This document shows positions 39,437-49,226 of a DNA stretch of 64,000 bases, in pieces (position 1 is the stretch's first letter; the number at the start of each line of letters is the position of its first letter). The stretch spans positions 1,674,001-1,738,000 of the forward strand of contig NZ_CP016796.1 in the NCBI RefSeq assembly GCF_001895265.1, written 5' to 3'. The position numbers and the translations under genes were made by a program. Under the pieces are notes generated by a model. The model did no database searches, had not been told where the DNA came from, and saw only the letters and a program-made list of their open reading frames with translations. Origin of the DNA: Francisella uliginis (GTDB taxonomy: Bacteria > Pseudomonadota > Gammaproteobacteria > Francisellales > Francisellaceae).

Positions 39437-41359
39437 ATGAAAAAATTAAAAAAAGATTTTGACACAAACACAAACATAAGCGATTTAGATAGATATTACT
39501 TTCATGAAGGTAAGCATATCTACGCATATAACTTTATGGGTGCTCACGAATCTCAAGAAAACGGAGTTACAGGCATCAGGTTTACAACATGGGCTCCTAA
39601 TGCTAAAAGCATTTGTGTAATTGGTGATTTCAGCCTGTGGGGAGTAAATGATAAATATTATATGAAACCCGTTAGTGAATCTGGACTATGGAGTATTTTC
39701 ATACCTGAAGCAAAAAATGGTGACAAATATAAATTTGTTGTTACAAATAAACACACTAATCAAGAAGTCCATAAAAGTGATCCTTATGCTGTTTTTTCTG
39801 AATTAAGACCAAATACCGCTTCTATTATCAATACAAAAACAAAATATAAATGGAGTGATGATAAATGGCTTAAAAAGCGTGCAAAAACTAATCATTACGA
39901 AACTCCAATAAACACTTATGAATTACACCTAGCATCTTGGAAAACTAAAGATGGTGAGTTTATGAGTTATGATGAAATAGCTAAAACCCTGCCAAAATAC
40001 GTTAAAGAAATGGGATATACCCATGTTGAATTTATGCCACTTCACGAGCATCCTTTAGATGCATCTTGGGGATACCAACCTACTGGATTTTATTCAGTTA
40101 ATAGTCGCCATGGAGATCTCGTGGGCCTAAAGCTTCTTATTGATAAATTACATAATGAAAATATTGGTGTAATTTTAGACTGGGTTCCGGGACACTTTTG
40201 TAAAGATCAACATGGTTTAATAAACTTTGATGGTAGCCCCTGTTATGAATACCAAAACTATAATAAAGCAGAAAATAAAGGCTGGGGTACAAAAAACTTT
40301 GACCTAGGCCGAAATGAAGTTAAAAGCTTTCTTATATCAAATGCAATGTATTGGATAAGTGAATTCCATATTGATGGAATTCGTGTTGATGCGGTATCAA
40401 ACATTCTATACCTAAATTATGATAGAGAAGATGGTCAATGGGAGCCAAATATATATGGTGGTCATGAAAATTTAGAAGGCATAGCATTCTTAAAAGAGCT
40501 AAATAGCGTACTTAAACACACATGCAAAGGTGTTTTGACAATTGCTGAAGAATCATCATCTTGGCCAGATATCTCAACACCTGTCGAAGATGGCGGTCTT
40601 GGTTTTGATTTCAAATGGAATATGGGGTGGATGAACGATACGTTACGATACATTGCATTAGATCCGGTTTATCGTAAATATCATCACAATTTAATTACTT
40701 TCTCAATGGTATACCACTACTCAGAGAAATTTATCTTATCAATATCTCATGATGAAGTAGTTCATGGCAAGAAGTCTCTAATTAATAAGATGTGGGGAGA
40801 TTTGTGGAATAAATATGCCGGCCTACGCTTATACATGACTTACATGATAGGTCATCCTGGTAAAAAACTTATCTTCATGGGTAGCGAATTTGGACAGTTT
40901 GTTGAGTGGCGTGAGTATGAGCAGTTACAATGGCAAGTTGTTGATGAGTATGACTCTCATAAACAAACATTAACATTTTTCAAAGAGTTAAATGATTTTT
41001 ATCGCCATGAAACAGCATTATGGGAATGTGACTATGATCATCAAGGTTTCCAATGGATAGATGCAAATAACTCTGAACAAAGCATCTTATCTTTTGTGAG
41101 AAGTGATAAAGCTGGTAATCATTTAATTTTTGTATGTAACTTCACACCTGAGGTATACTACGATTATCATTTAGGTGTTCCAAAAGCAGGCTCGTATAAA
41201 GAAGTATTTAATTCAGATGAGCATAAATTTGGTGGTTCTGGACAGATTATCGAAGATAAAATATTTACAGAACAAGAAAGTTCACATGGATTCGATCAAA
41301 GAGTGAGTATCAAAATACCTCCAATGGCTACATTAGTCCTAAAACCGGTAGCTTCATAA
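39437..41359 (+). CDS. glgB: 1,4-alpha-glucan branching enzyme (short form)
   Basis: GH13 enzyme that makes alpha-1,6 branches in glycogen. It has 640 residues, shorter than the ~730 of E. coli, because the first of the two N-terminal carbohydrate-binding domains is absent; one CBM48 domain ([20 protein letters not shown] region) remains. Catalytic motifs are [13 protein letters not shown] (nucleophile Asp), [10 protein letters not shown] (acid/base Glu) and [20 protein letters not shown] precedes the ATG. pul follows 46 bp downstream. Confidence 0.94.
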   Translation: MKKLKKDFDTNTNISDLDRYYFHEGKHIYAYNFMGAHESQENGVTGIRFTTWAPNAKSICVIGDFSLWGVNDKYYMKPVSESGLWSIFIPEAKNGDKYKFVVTNKHTNQEVHKSDPYAVFSELRPNTASIINTKTKYKWSDDKWLKKRAKTNHYETPINTYELHLASWKTKDGEFMSYDEIAKTLPKYVKEMGYTHVEFMPLHEHPLDASWGYQPTGFYSVNSRHGDLVGLKLLIDKLHNENIGVILDWVPGHFCKDQHGLINFDGSPCYEYQNYNKAENKGWGTKNFDLGRNEVKSFLISNAMYWISEFHIDGIRVDAVSNILYLNYDREDGQWEPNIYGGHENLEGIAFLKELNSVLKHTCKGVLTIAEESSSWPDISTPVEDGGLGFDFKWNMGWMNDTLRYIALDPVYRKYHHNLITFSMVYHYSEKFILSISHDEVVHGKKSLINKMWGDLWNKYAGLRLYMTYMIGHPGKKLIFMGSEFGQFVEWREYEQLQWQVVDEYDSHKQTLTFFKELNDFYRHETALWECDYDHQGFQWIDANNSEQSILSFVRSDKAGNHLIFVCNFTPEVYYDYHLGVPKAGSYKEVFNSDEHKFGGSGQIIEDKIFTEQESSHGFDQRVSIKIPPMATLVLKPVAS

Positions 41360-41405
41360 AAAGAATAATTATTCGTATATTTTAATTGAAAGAGAATTAT
41401 ATTAT

Positions 41406-44400
41406 ATGCAAACAATAGATCAAAATATCTGGATTCAAGATAAACATGGAAACTTTAGTCTACTAAATGTTGCCCATGATATTAACTTAGATTATGAAAC
41501 AAATAGTATTAGATTTAGAATACAAGCAAATGGATTTTTACATGGGTATGTTGTCGGGAAATTTAACAATTGGCAAAAGCAAGAAGATCTTAAACTTAAT
41601 TGGACTATAGATAACGATGATGGCAGTTTATGGCTAGCTAAAGATATATTTTCTATAGAAAATCTTGTTCCAGGAACAAACCAGTACTCATTTATATTAG
41701 TTGATTTAAATGGTAATGAGTTTAAAGTTTCAATAAATGATAATGATTTTATCCCTTTAAGTTTCAACTGGCTTGTTAACTCAAATAAACTAGAAATTAA
41801 ATCATCTGAAAATTTTATAGCTTTAGGTTATAAAGTTGATTTAGTCGCTGTTACTAAATCAGTTAGCCAACGTTGTAAGATTGTAGATGTCGAATGGGAA
41901 ATCTTTCCCAAAACGCATCAAATTCACATAACGGATAACAAGCTTTTTGTTGATCCAAACATAAGTGATGAAATATCTCAAATTGACATTAAATGTTTTA
42001 GTAAACAAGATCCTTCTATTACTGCTGAAAAAAGTTTTGAAATAGTTAGAGAAAAACGCCAAGGAGCCTTAGTACATTTTATTAAGAAAGATGGTCAATA
42101 TCATGGAGAAAACTTTAGCTGGGATCTATGGACTTATAGTGAAGATCAATCAACTGAAATAGTATTTTTGTCTAGTCGAAGTGATTTTGGAGTTTATGCT
42201 CTGTGCGATAAAGATAACGTTATTGCAAGAAAAAAAACATGGGGAATAAACTGGCATAATGAATGGAGCGAACAAACTAACTCCTTTGATATATCTGAAC
42301 AATATAATAACTACTATATTATTCAGGGTGATGCTCATATTTATACTTCTCTTGTAGATGTGGTTAATAGAACAAACCCTAGAATAGAATATGCTGTAAT
42401 GGATGAGAGTGATAAAATCAAAGCTTACTTATCTGATAAGCCGCAAGTTGGAACACTTTTTGAACTATGGTTAAACTCTAGTAAAGTTGATAATGTTGAT
42501 ATTATCATAAAAGAAAAGGCTCAGCAGATAGTATTTACAAATCTTCCTGAAAATATAAAAGGCTCAGATCTAATTGAAATCCGTGCAAATAATACTTTTT
42601 TACCAACAAAGGTATTGATGAGAAATTATTTAGATAAATTTCATTACCCTAAAAATGATATGGGAGTAATCTTTAATGAAAATACAATATCTCTAAGACT
42701 ATGGGCACCTACTGCAAAAAAAGTTGAAGTTCTTTTATATAATCAAGACTTAGCTAATAACAAAAAGCAACCTGACTTCTCATATGAACTAATTCCAGAA
42801 CCGGAATATGGAACTCATCATGTAGAAATAAATCGTAGCAGCTATGAAAACAAGTACTATTTATATAGGTTATATTTTGATGATTTAGACCCTAGAGGCA
42901 ACATCTATACAAGAATAACATACGCTGTCGATCCTTATGCTTGTGGATTAGGTATAAATGGTGACAGTGGCTTTTTAGTAGATTTAAATAGCTCTGAGCT
43001 AATGCCTGAGAAGTGGCAAGAAGACCAATCTGAGAATGTTTCAAACAAAAATGATGCTATTCTTTATGAAGTACATCTTCGTGATCTTACAATAAGTCCT
43101 GAAAGTGGTATAGATGAAAAACTTCGTGGCAAATTCCTTGGTGCTGTAGAAGAAAACACTACTTATACCGATGGTGATAAACAAGTATCAACTGGAATTG
43201 ATAGTTTAGTAGAGCTTGGTATTACACATGTACATCTACTACCTATTTTTGATTTTTCTTCGGTTGATGAGAAAAAAATTGATGAAGAAGACAATAGAAA
43301 CTGGGGATATGACCCTAAAAACTATAATGCCCCAGATGGTAGCTATTCACTAGACCCTTACGACCCTACTCAAAGGATTAAGGGTGTTAGAGAAATGATT
43401 CTAAAATTCCATCAAAAAGGTATTGGTGTTGTGATGGATATGGTTTATAACCATATGACTGACACATCAAATCTAGATAAAATTGTACCTAAATACTATT
43501 TTAGAACTGATGAGCTAGGTAATTTCACTAATGGCTCAGGTTGTGGTAATGAACTAGCGACTGAACGCCCTATGGTAAGTAAATTTGTTCAAGATTCTGT
43601 CGTGCATTGGATCAAAAACTATAAAATAAATGGGGTTCGTTTTGATCTAATGGAGCTGATTGACTTAGATACTATAAAAAATATAGTTACAAGGGCAAAA
43701 CAAGTTGATCCAAATGTAATAATATATGGTGAGCCATGGAAAGCTGATAATTCACCTCTAACAAATGGTACTCACAGAGGCACGCAAAGAAACCAAGATT
43801 TCTCAGTCTTTAACGATTCCTTTAGGGATGCTATTCGTGGTAACAATAATCCTGGTAACGGCTTTATAAATGGCAATCCTCATTGCCCTGGAAATATAGG
43901 TAATGTTATTGAAGGTCTAAGAGGCTCCATCCATAACTTAACCGCTAAACCAAACGAATCTGTCAATTATGCTGATGCGCATGATAACTATACATTATGG
44001 GATCAAATAGAAAAGAGTCAAAATCATAATATCGCAACAAACAGCTATAGAAAGAATATACCTAGTGACATTTTCCAAAGTACTCTTGTGCGTCAAAACG
44101 CTCTAGCATTAGGAATAATCTTAACTGCCCAAGGAATACCATTTATCCATGGTGGTGCAGAGTTTCTAAGAACTAAACAAGGTGATCACAACAGTTATAA
44201 AAGTGGCGATGATGTAAATGCTTTTCACTGGTCTGATAAACTACATTACAAAGATTTCTTTGACTATGTTAAAGGATTGATAAAGCTACGTAAGGAACAT
44301 CCTGCATTTAGAATAAATGATAGAGCAATTGTTGATAAAAACCTAAATATAACAACTGCCCATCATGATAGTAAATCAGGAGTTATCATTTCTCACTTTA

Positions 44401-44621
44401 AAAACTATGCTAATGGTGATAGTTGGAAAGATATCGTTATTGTCTATAATGCGACAGCTATTGATAATTATGATATAAATGATCTTTTACCAAAACCTGA
44501 TAGTAAAGAGTGGCATATTGTTGCTAATCATAAGCAAGCAGGTACAGAAACTATACAAAAGGTTAGTGTTGGTGAACTTCCAAGCTTAAGGTCTCATTCA
44601 TTAATGATTATCCATAGTTAA
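41406..44621 (+). CDS. Pullulanase, type I (glycogen debranching, cytoplasmic)
   Basis: A 1071-residue GH13 enzyme that hydrolyses alpha-1,6 branch points. There is no signal peptide, so it is probably intracellular. The first ~400 residues contain one or more beta-sandwich modules of CBM type, then a CBM48-like domain (SLRLWAPTAKKVEVLLY, near 430) and the catalytic barrel. The type I pullulanase motif NWGYDPKNYNAPDGSYS lies near 636, with GVRFDLMELID (nucleophile), IIYGEPWKA (acid/base) and YADAHDNYTLWD. In E. coli debranching is done by GlgX; here pullulanase likely fills that role, working with GlgP and MalQ. Confidence 0.92.
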   Translation: MQTIDQNIWIQDKHGNFSLLNVAHDINLDYETNSIRFRIQANGFLHGYVVGKFNNWQKQEDLKLNWTIDNDDGSLWLAKDIFSIENLVPGTNQYSFILVDLNGNEFKVSINDNDFIPLSFNWLVNSNKLEIKSSENFIALGYKVDLVAVTKSVSQRCKIVDVEWEIFPKTHQIHITDNKLFVDPNISDEISQIDIKCFSKQDPSITAEKSFEIVREKRQGALVHFIKKDGQYHGENFSWDLWTYSEDQSTEIVFLSSRSDFGVYALCDKDNVIARKKTWGINWHNEWSEQTNSFDISEQYNNYYIIQGDAHIYTSLVDVVNRTNPRIEYAVMDESDKIKAYLSDKPQVGTLFELWLNSSKVDNVDIIIKEKAQQIVFTNLPENIKGSDLIEIRANNTFLPTKVLMRNYLDKFHYPKNDMGVIFNENTISLRLWAPTAKKVEVLLYNQDLANNKKQPDFSYELIPEPEYGTHHVEINRSSYENKYYLYRLYFDDLDPRGNIYTRITYAVDPYACGLGINGDSGFLVDLNSSELMPEKWQEDQSENVSNKNDAILYEVHLRDLTISPESGIDEKLRGKFLGAVEENTTYTDGDKQVSTGIDSLVELGITHVHLLPIFDFSSVDEKKIDEEDNRNWGYDPKNYNAPDGSYSLDPYDPTQRIKGVREMILKFHQKGIGVVMDMVYNHMTDTSNLDKIVPKYYFRTDELGNFTNGSGCGNELATERPMVSKFVQDSVVHWIKNYKINGVRFDLMELIDLDTIKNIVTRAKQVDPNVIIYGEPWKADNSPLTNGTHRGTQRNQDFSVFNDSFRDAIRGNNNPGNGFINGNPHCPGNIGNVIEGLRGSIHNLTAKPNESVNYADAHDNYTLWDQIEKSQNHNIATNSYRKNIPSDIFQSTLVRQNALALGIILTAQGIPFIHGGAEFLRTKQGDHNSYKSGDDVNAFHWSDKLHYKDFFDYVKGLIKLRKEHPAFRINDRAIVDKNLNITTAHHDSKSGVIISHFKNYANGDSWKDIVIVYNATAIDNYDINDLLPKPDSKEWHIVANHKQAGTETIQKVSVGELPSLRSHSLMIIHS

Positions 44622-44641
44622 TAAATCATAGGTTAAAATAT

Positions 44642-45484
44642 ATGTTAGATATCTTTAAAACCCCTATAAATACTAAAACTAAACTGTTACTGTCAACATC
44701 AGGTAGTAACTCTTCGATAACTAGGCATAATACAGCTATTCAAAAATTAGGGCTAAATCTTTGCTACTTCACATTTGAGGGAGAAATCTCAGCAAAGACT
44801 TATACTGATACAATTAAAGCACCTTTTATAAATGGTGGCACTGTTACAGCTCATAATGGTCTAAAATCAAAGGTAATCCCTTTCTTAGATTATGTCGAGC
44901 CTCTTGCTCAGAAGACTCTAGCTGTAAACACTATTATTAATAAAGATGGCAAGCTTTATGGTTATAATACTGATTGTCATGGTTTACAAACAGCTTTAGC
45001 TAAAGGTATAAAAGAATCTAAACAAGATATCAAAACTGCTATAATCTACGGTAATGGCGGTGTCTCTGGTGTTGCTTTTAAGGTACTGCAAGATTTAGGT
45101 ATCAAAGTAACTATCATCGGTAGAAATGCTGAAAAAGTAGCTCAAAAAAGAAAAGAGCTGGGTATAGAAAACATCCCCCACTTTGAAGGGCCTTATGATC
45201 TAGTAGTTGATGCAACTCCTATTTCATCATCGCCTAATCTAGAGCAAAATACTCAATTTATAGATTTGGTTAAGAATACAAAAATAGTATTTTGTCATGC
45301 TATGCCTGAAAAGGATAATAAGAAAAATCATCTACTAGAATATTGTAATAAAAACAGTATCTTTTATATCTCAGGTGAAGATATGTATATTGCCCAACTT
45401 ATAAAGCAATATATGATTTATTTTGAAAACCTCAATCAAAAGAAAATCTCTGAAGAGGATATAATCGCTGCTTGGGGATTGTAA
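44642..45484 (+). CDS. Shikimate dehydrogenase-like protein with altered active site
   Basis: A 280-residue protein with AroE fold: N-terminal substrate domain and a Rossmann domain with GNGGVSGVAF (near 139). The AroE catalytic aspartate is present in YGYNTDCHGL (D111). The catalytic lysine motif NVTxPxK is replaced by TVTAHNG (67–73), so the lysine position is Gly73. The substrate serines (SxSP) are also altered to SNSSITRHN. A role in a different oxidoreductase reaction, or a weak enzyme, is possible. It follows pul by 20 bp and may be on the same transcript. Confidence 0.75.
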   Translation: MLDIFKTPINTKTKLLLSTSGSNSSITRHNTAIQKLGLNLCYFTFEGEISAKTYTDTIKAPFINGGTVTAHNGLKSKVIPFLDYVEPLAQKTLAVNTIINKDGKLYGYNTDCHGLQTALAKGIKESKQDIKTAIIYGNGGVSGVAFKVLQDLGIKVTIIGRNAEKVAQKRKELGIENIPHFEGPYDLVVDATPISSSPNLEQNTQFIDLVKNTKIVFCHAMPEKDNKKNHLLEYCNKNSIFYISGEDMYIAQLIKQYMIYFENLNQKKISEEDIIAAWGL

Positions 45485-45551
45485 AAATAGACATCATAGC
45501 AAATCTTATCCTTAAATGTTAAACTCTAACTGAAAAGATAGGATATAAATT

Positions 45552-46796
45552 ATGAATAAAAAGCTTACTCGCAATATTATTCTAGCTATGATCTTAGGGG
45601 CTATTTTCGGCTCAATATTTCATTTTTTTTCTGATGTCTTTTGGGTTAGACAATACCTTGTAAACGGTATTTTAGATATCGTTGGTACAATTTTCATTAC
45701 CTTAATGAAAATGCTAGTTGTGCCACTAGTTCTAGTATCAATAATTTGTGGTACAAGTAATATATCTGATCCAAAAATCCTTGGCCGAGTTGGTGGTAAA
45801 GCCATTTGTCTTTATATAATGACAACAGCTATAGCAATTTCATTAGCTATTTCAATCGCGTTATTATTCAATATCGGTGCTGGAGCAAATATAGCCACAA
45901 CAGATTTACACTATAATACAGGTCAGGCTCAAAGTTTAACTCAGACAATTTTAGGGCTATTTACTGAAAATCCTTTTAAATCATTTGAACAAGGTAATCT
46001 ATTACAGATAATAGTTTTTGCTATCTTATTTGGCTTAGCTATAAGCCTTACACAAGAGCCTTCTAGACAAAGGATAAACCAGTGGTTTCAAGATATAAAC
46101 AATGTAATTATGTCACTAACAAATATTGTCATAAATCTTACCCCATACGGTGTCTTTGCTCTAATTTCAAAACTAGTTATAACGACTGAATTTAGCAAAT
46201 TTCTACATATTTTCAGTTATTTTTTTACAGTACTGCTAGTTTTGATTATTCATCTTTTTATCACAAATGGAATCTTAATAGGAATTCTCGCAAGATTAAA
46301 CCCTATCAAATTTTTTAGTAAATTGTTACCTGTTCAACTTTTTGCTTTCTCAACTGCTAGTAGTAATGCTACTATCCCTTTAACTTTAGATACTGCAGAA
46401 AATAAAGTTGGTATCGATAGACAAATATGTGGCTTTTCAATCCCTCTTGGGGCAACTATAAATATGGATGGTACTGCTATTATGCAAGGGGCTGCTACAG
46501 TATTTATAGCCCATATTTATAATATTGACCTTAGTCTTTCTGCATATATCACAGTTATATTAACTGCTACATTAAGCTCAATAGGAACTGCTGGAATCCC
46601 TAGCATAGGTCTTATTACTTTAACTTTAGTATTATCGCAAGTTGGACTTCCTGTTGAAGGTATAGCTTTGATAATTGGTATAGATAGGATATTAGATATG
46701 GTTAGAACAGCTGTAAATATTACCGGTGATCTTGCTGTATCAACAGTTATTGCCAAATCAGAAAATTATTTACATAAAGATATTTTTGATAAATAA
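45552..46796 (+). CDS. Dicarboxylate/amino acid:cation symporter (DAACS family)
   Basis: A 414-residue inner-membrane protein of the GltP/DctA family that imports glutamate, aspartate or C4-dicarboxylates with Na+ or H+. The serine-rich re-entrant loop is AFSTASSNATIPLTL (near 271–285), and the NMDGTAIMQGAATVFIA motif (near 312) is diagnostic. Substrate cannot be decided from sequence. It converges with metA, whose stop lies four bases away. Confidence 0.9.
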   Translation: MNKKLTRNIILAMILGAIFGSIFHFFSDVFWVRQYLVNGILDIVGTIFITLMKMLVVPLVLVSIICGTSNISDPKILGRVGGKAICLYIMTTAIAISLAISIALLFNIGAGANIATTDLHYNTGQAQSLTQTILGLFTENPFKSFEQGNLLQIIVFAILFGLAISLTQEPSRQRINQWFQDINNVIMSLTNIVINLTPYGVFALISKLVITTEFSKFLHIFSYFFTVLLVLIIHLFITNGILIGILARLNPIKFFSKLLPVQLFAFSTASSNATIPLTLDTAENKVGIDRQICGFSIPLGATINMDGTAIMQGAATVFIAHIYNIDLSLSAYITVILTATLSSIGTAGIPSIGLITLTLVLSQVGLPVEGIALIIGIDRILDMVRTAVNITGDLAVSTVIAKSENYLHKDIFDK

Positions 46797-46800
46797 AGGA

Positions 46801-47673
46801 TTAAGATTTATTTTCTTTTAAGGTATCCAACCAATTAGAATAAAAAGCTACTCTATCATTTTGCCAAGAGTAATCTATATTTCCATTATCATTATAATAG
46901 CCATAAGGCTTTGTTATATTTTCAGCTGCAGCCTTATCTCTTAAATATTCAGTTTCTAAAGTAGCTTGCGTATACTCCAAATGATTAAGCATATATGTGA
47001 TTTTATGAGTTTTATCAACCAAACAATCCAAACCATCTATAGGCGATGCTAAGATAACATCAGTATATTTTAAGACATTATTATCTTTTATTGTTGTTTG
47101 TCTTGATACACAAGCTTTAAGTTGACCCTCTACACCTTTTAGCAATGGATGATCATGCTTAATAGGTTTATGCTCATAGACACCAAATAACTTATGATCT
47201 AAACATTCTTTTTGAATATCATACAGGTAATTTAGACCTGCTTGAGCAGCCCAACAAACTAGCATTACAGATAAATCATATTCAAGACTTTTTGTGATAA
47301 TTTCACAAACTTCTTCATAAAAATCTACATCTTCAAACGCTAATAGTTCTACTGGTGCTCCAGTAATAACAATCCCATCTAACTCGGCAAAATCATAATC
47401 TTGCCAATTGGAATAATTCTTCTCTAAATGACTCTTCTGGACTCGAGTACTAGGCCTTACTAAAGAATGAAAGAAGACAAAATCAACAATCGTAGAACTA
47501 TTCTGAGAAAGCACATCTTTCCATTGTTTTTCTGTTTCTTTGACAGTTGGCATTAGATTAACAACAGCTATGCGAAGATGTTTAATACCAGTACTTTTAA
47601 AACTAATTTGATTTGAGAAATTAACTTTCAAATCACTGAAGTAATTAAATGACTTTTTGACATTGACCGTCAT
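46801..47673 (-). CDS. metA: Homoserine O-acyltransferase (MetA family), predicted acetyl-CoA type
   Basis: Activates homoserine for methionine synthesis. It has 290 residues, with the catalytic cysteine in MLVCWAAQAGL (C140), and His231 and Glu233 in NHLEYT plus YLRD (Arg245). The residue known to decide acyl specificity in the MetA family (Gly for succinyl, Glu for acetyl, position 111 in E. coli numbering) is Glu109 in ITGAPVELL, so acetyl-CoA is predicted. Some otherwise conserved positions differ (GHPEYD reads NHLEYT). ATG 47673 follows a perfect GGAGGTGA and overlaps the end of metY by 29 bp. Confidence 0.92.
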   Translation of the reverse strand: MTVNVKKSFNYFSDLKVNFSNQISFKSTGIKHLRIAVVNLMPTVKETEKQWKDVLSQNSSTIVDFVFFHSLVRPSTRVQKSHLEKNYSNWQDYDFAELDGIVITGAPVELLAFEDVDFYEEVCEIITKSLEYDLSVMLVCWAAQAGLNYLYDIQKECLDHKLFGVYEHKPIKHDHPLLKGVEGQLKACVSRQTTIKDNNVLKYTDVILASPIDGLDCLVDKTHKITYMLNHLEYTQATLETEYLRDKAAAENITKPYGYYNDNGNIDYSWQNDRVAFYSNWLDTLKENKS

Positions 47674-48955
47674 AATTCACCTCCGAATACTCTAAAGCTT
47701 GTGTTAAATCTTCAATCAAATCATTAGGATCTTCTAAACCTACAGATAATCTAACTAAACCATTAGAAATCCCTGACTGTAATTTTTCTTCTTCACTTAA
47801 TTGAGAATGAGTTGTAGATGCTGGATGGATTATCAAACTTCTAGCATCACCAATATTTGCACAATGAGTAAATAGCTTTGTTTGCTCCACAAGATTCTTA
47901 CCTGCTTCAAAACCATTTTCTAATTCTATTGTCAAAAGCCCAACTAACCCCTTCGTGAAGTATTTATTTGCTAGAAGATTATATGGTGAGTTTACTAAAC
48001 CTGCATAATTTACTTTTTTAACTTTTGGATGAGCATTTAAAAACTTCGCGACTATTTCAGCATTTTTAACATGTCTATCTAGTCTTGCACCTAAAGTTTC
48101 TAAACCCTGAATTGCTAAAAATGCTGTATGTGGACTAAGTGTAGCTCCAATATCACGTAAGCCTACAGCTAATCCCCTAACAGTAAAAGCAAGTTTTCCA
48201 AATGCCTTAGCAAAAGAGATATTATTATAAGATGAATCTGGTTCTGATAATAAAGGGAATTTATCATTTGCTGTCCAGTCAAAATTACCACTATCAACAA
48301 CTGCCCCACCAACTATAGAACCATTACCACTTAAATATTTTGTTAAAGAATAAGAAACTATATCAGCACCATGCTCAATTGGGTTGAGTAAATAAGGTGT
48401 AGCAACAGTGTTATCTACAATGAGTGGAATACCAGCCTCATGAGCAATCTCTGCAAGAGCTTTTATATCAGCAATAACTCCTGATGGATTTGATTGCGAC
48501 TCAATATACAATGCTTTTGTATTATCTTGAATAGCATTTCTGACTTCATCAAGTTTATTTATATCAACTAGAGTTGACTGCCAACCGAACTGTCTTGGAA
48601 ATGTATGTGTTAGTTGTGTTATAGATCCACCATACAAATATTTTGAAGCAACAATATGATCTCCACTTTGAAGTAAGTTCAAAAGTATCAACAACTGTGC
48701 AGCATGACCTGATGAACAAGCAAACCCTCCAGTTGCACCATGTAAATTGGCTAATCTTGAAGCATATTCATCTACAGTAGGATTCGTTAAGCGTGAATAT
48801 ATACTACCAAATTCTTCTAGTGCAAATAGCTTAGCTGCATGCTCTGTACTTTCAAATACAAAGCTAGATGTTTGATGTATCGGTGTTTGTACAGAACCAC
48901 TTTTTTCTGGAATAGATCGATGTACCGCTAAAGTTTCTAAAGAATATTTACTCAT
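47645..48955 (-). CDS. metY: O-acetylhomoserine sulfhydrylase
   Basis: PLP enzyme that makes homocysteine from O-acetylhomoserine and sulfide. At 436 residues it is in the MetY size range (about 430), longer than cystathionine gamma-synthase (about 385). The insertion around PLLSEPDSSYNNISFAKAFG (near 235) is typical of MetY. The PLP lysine is in SLTKYLSGNG (near 207). AGGAGA precedes the ATG. A SAM-II aptamer lies in its leader, and metA follows with overlapping frames, so both are probably SAM-controlled. Confidence 0.93.
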   Translation of the reverse strand: MSKYSLETLAVHRSIPEKSGSVQTPIHQTSSFVFESTEHAAKLFALEEFGSIYSRLTNPTVDEYASRLANLHGATGGFACSSGHAAQLLILLNLLQSGDHIVASKYLYGGSITQLTHTFPRQFGWQSTLVDINKLDEVRNAIQDNTKALYIESQSNPSGVIADIKALAEIAHEAGIPLIVDNTVATPYLLNPIEHGADIVSYSLTKYLSGNGSIVGGAVVDSGNFDWTANDKFPLLSEPDSSYNNISFAKAFGKLAFTVRGLAVGLRDIGATLSPHTAFLAIQGLETLGARLDRHVKNAEIVAKFLNAHPKVKKVNYAGLVNSPYNLLANKYFTKGLVGLLTIELENGFEAGKNLVEQTKLFTHCANIGDARSLIIHPASTTHSQLSEEEKLQSGISNGLVRLSVGLEDPNDLIEDLTQALEYSEVNYDGQCQKVI

Positions 48956-49024
48956 AGTTTTCTCCTATTTATAAAACTCTTTAGCTTGGGAGAAAATCTG
49001 AGAATGGAGGATTGATATCCAGCA

Positions 49025-49078
49025 CCCTTTTAGCAGATTATTTTTCGTGTCCGCAAGCTGAGTTACCAAATCAACACG
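49025..49078 (-). ncRNA. SAM-II riboswitch aptamer upstream of metY
   Basis: On the minus strand the aptamer reads CGTGT (49078–49074), TTGATTT, then a loop, GCTTGCGG, ACACG (49050–49046), an A-rich linker and TCTGCTAAAAGGG (49037–49025). It matches SAM-II in order: the outer helix CGTGT/ACACG, the UGAUUU segment, and the conserved downstream GCUAAAA(A)GGG pseudoknot strand. The gap to the metY start is about 70 bases, with TCTCC able to mask the GGAGA ribosome binding site, consistent with translational control. A perfect hairpin TTATAAGC-TAAG-GCTTATAA lies just upstream (49099–49080). Confidence 0.85.
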
Positions 49079-49128
49079 TTTATAAGCCTTAGCTTATAAG
49101 TCTATATGAAATTTCTTTCATACTATTT

Positions 49129-49157
49129 AGCTTAGTCTTTAGAGATACTATTGTCAA
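49129..49157 (-). promoter_or_regulatory. Predicted sigma-70 promoter for metY–metA
   Basis: A perfect TTGACA (49157–49152) with a 17-base spacer to TAAGCT (49134–49129); the -10 is weak. It lies about 50 bases before the SAM-II aptamer. Confidence 0.5.
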
Positions 49158-49190
49158 ATAGTTATACCACACTTTTTTAAAGTTTTTTCC

Positions 49191-49226
49191 AAAAAAATAA
49201 TCTAGAAATAATTATAATTTAGATTA
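49191..49226 (-). terminator. Predicted rho-independent terminator after mdcH
   Basis: On the minus strand TAATCTA (49226–49220) pairs with TAGATTA (49204–49198), followed by seven T residues (49197–49191). The stem is short and AT-only, so termination may be weak. It separates the mdc operon from the metY promoter. Confidence 0.5.

Noticed and set aside
47645-48955. Cystathionine gamma-synthase (metB)
   Set aside because: Length near 436 and the internal insertion around residue 235 fit MetY, not the ~385-residue MetB.
49080-49099. Perfect hairpin as a terminator
   Set aside because: No U-run follows; it leads into the SAM-II aptamer instead.
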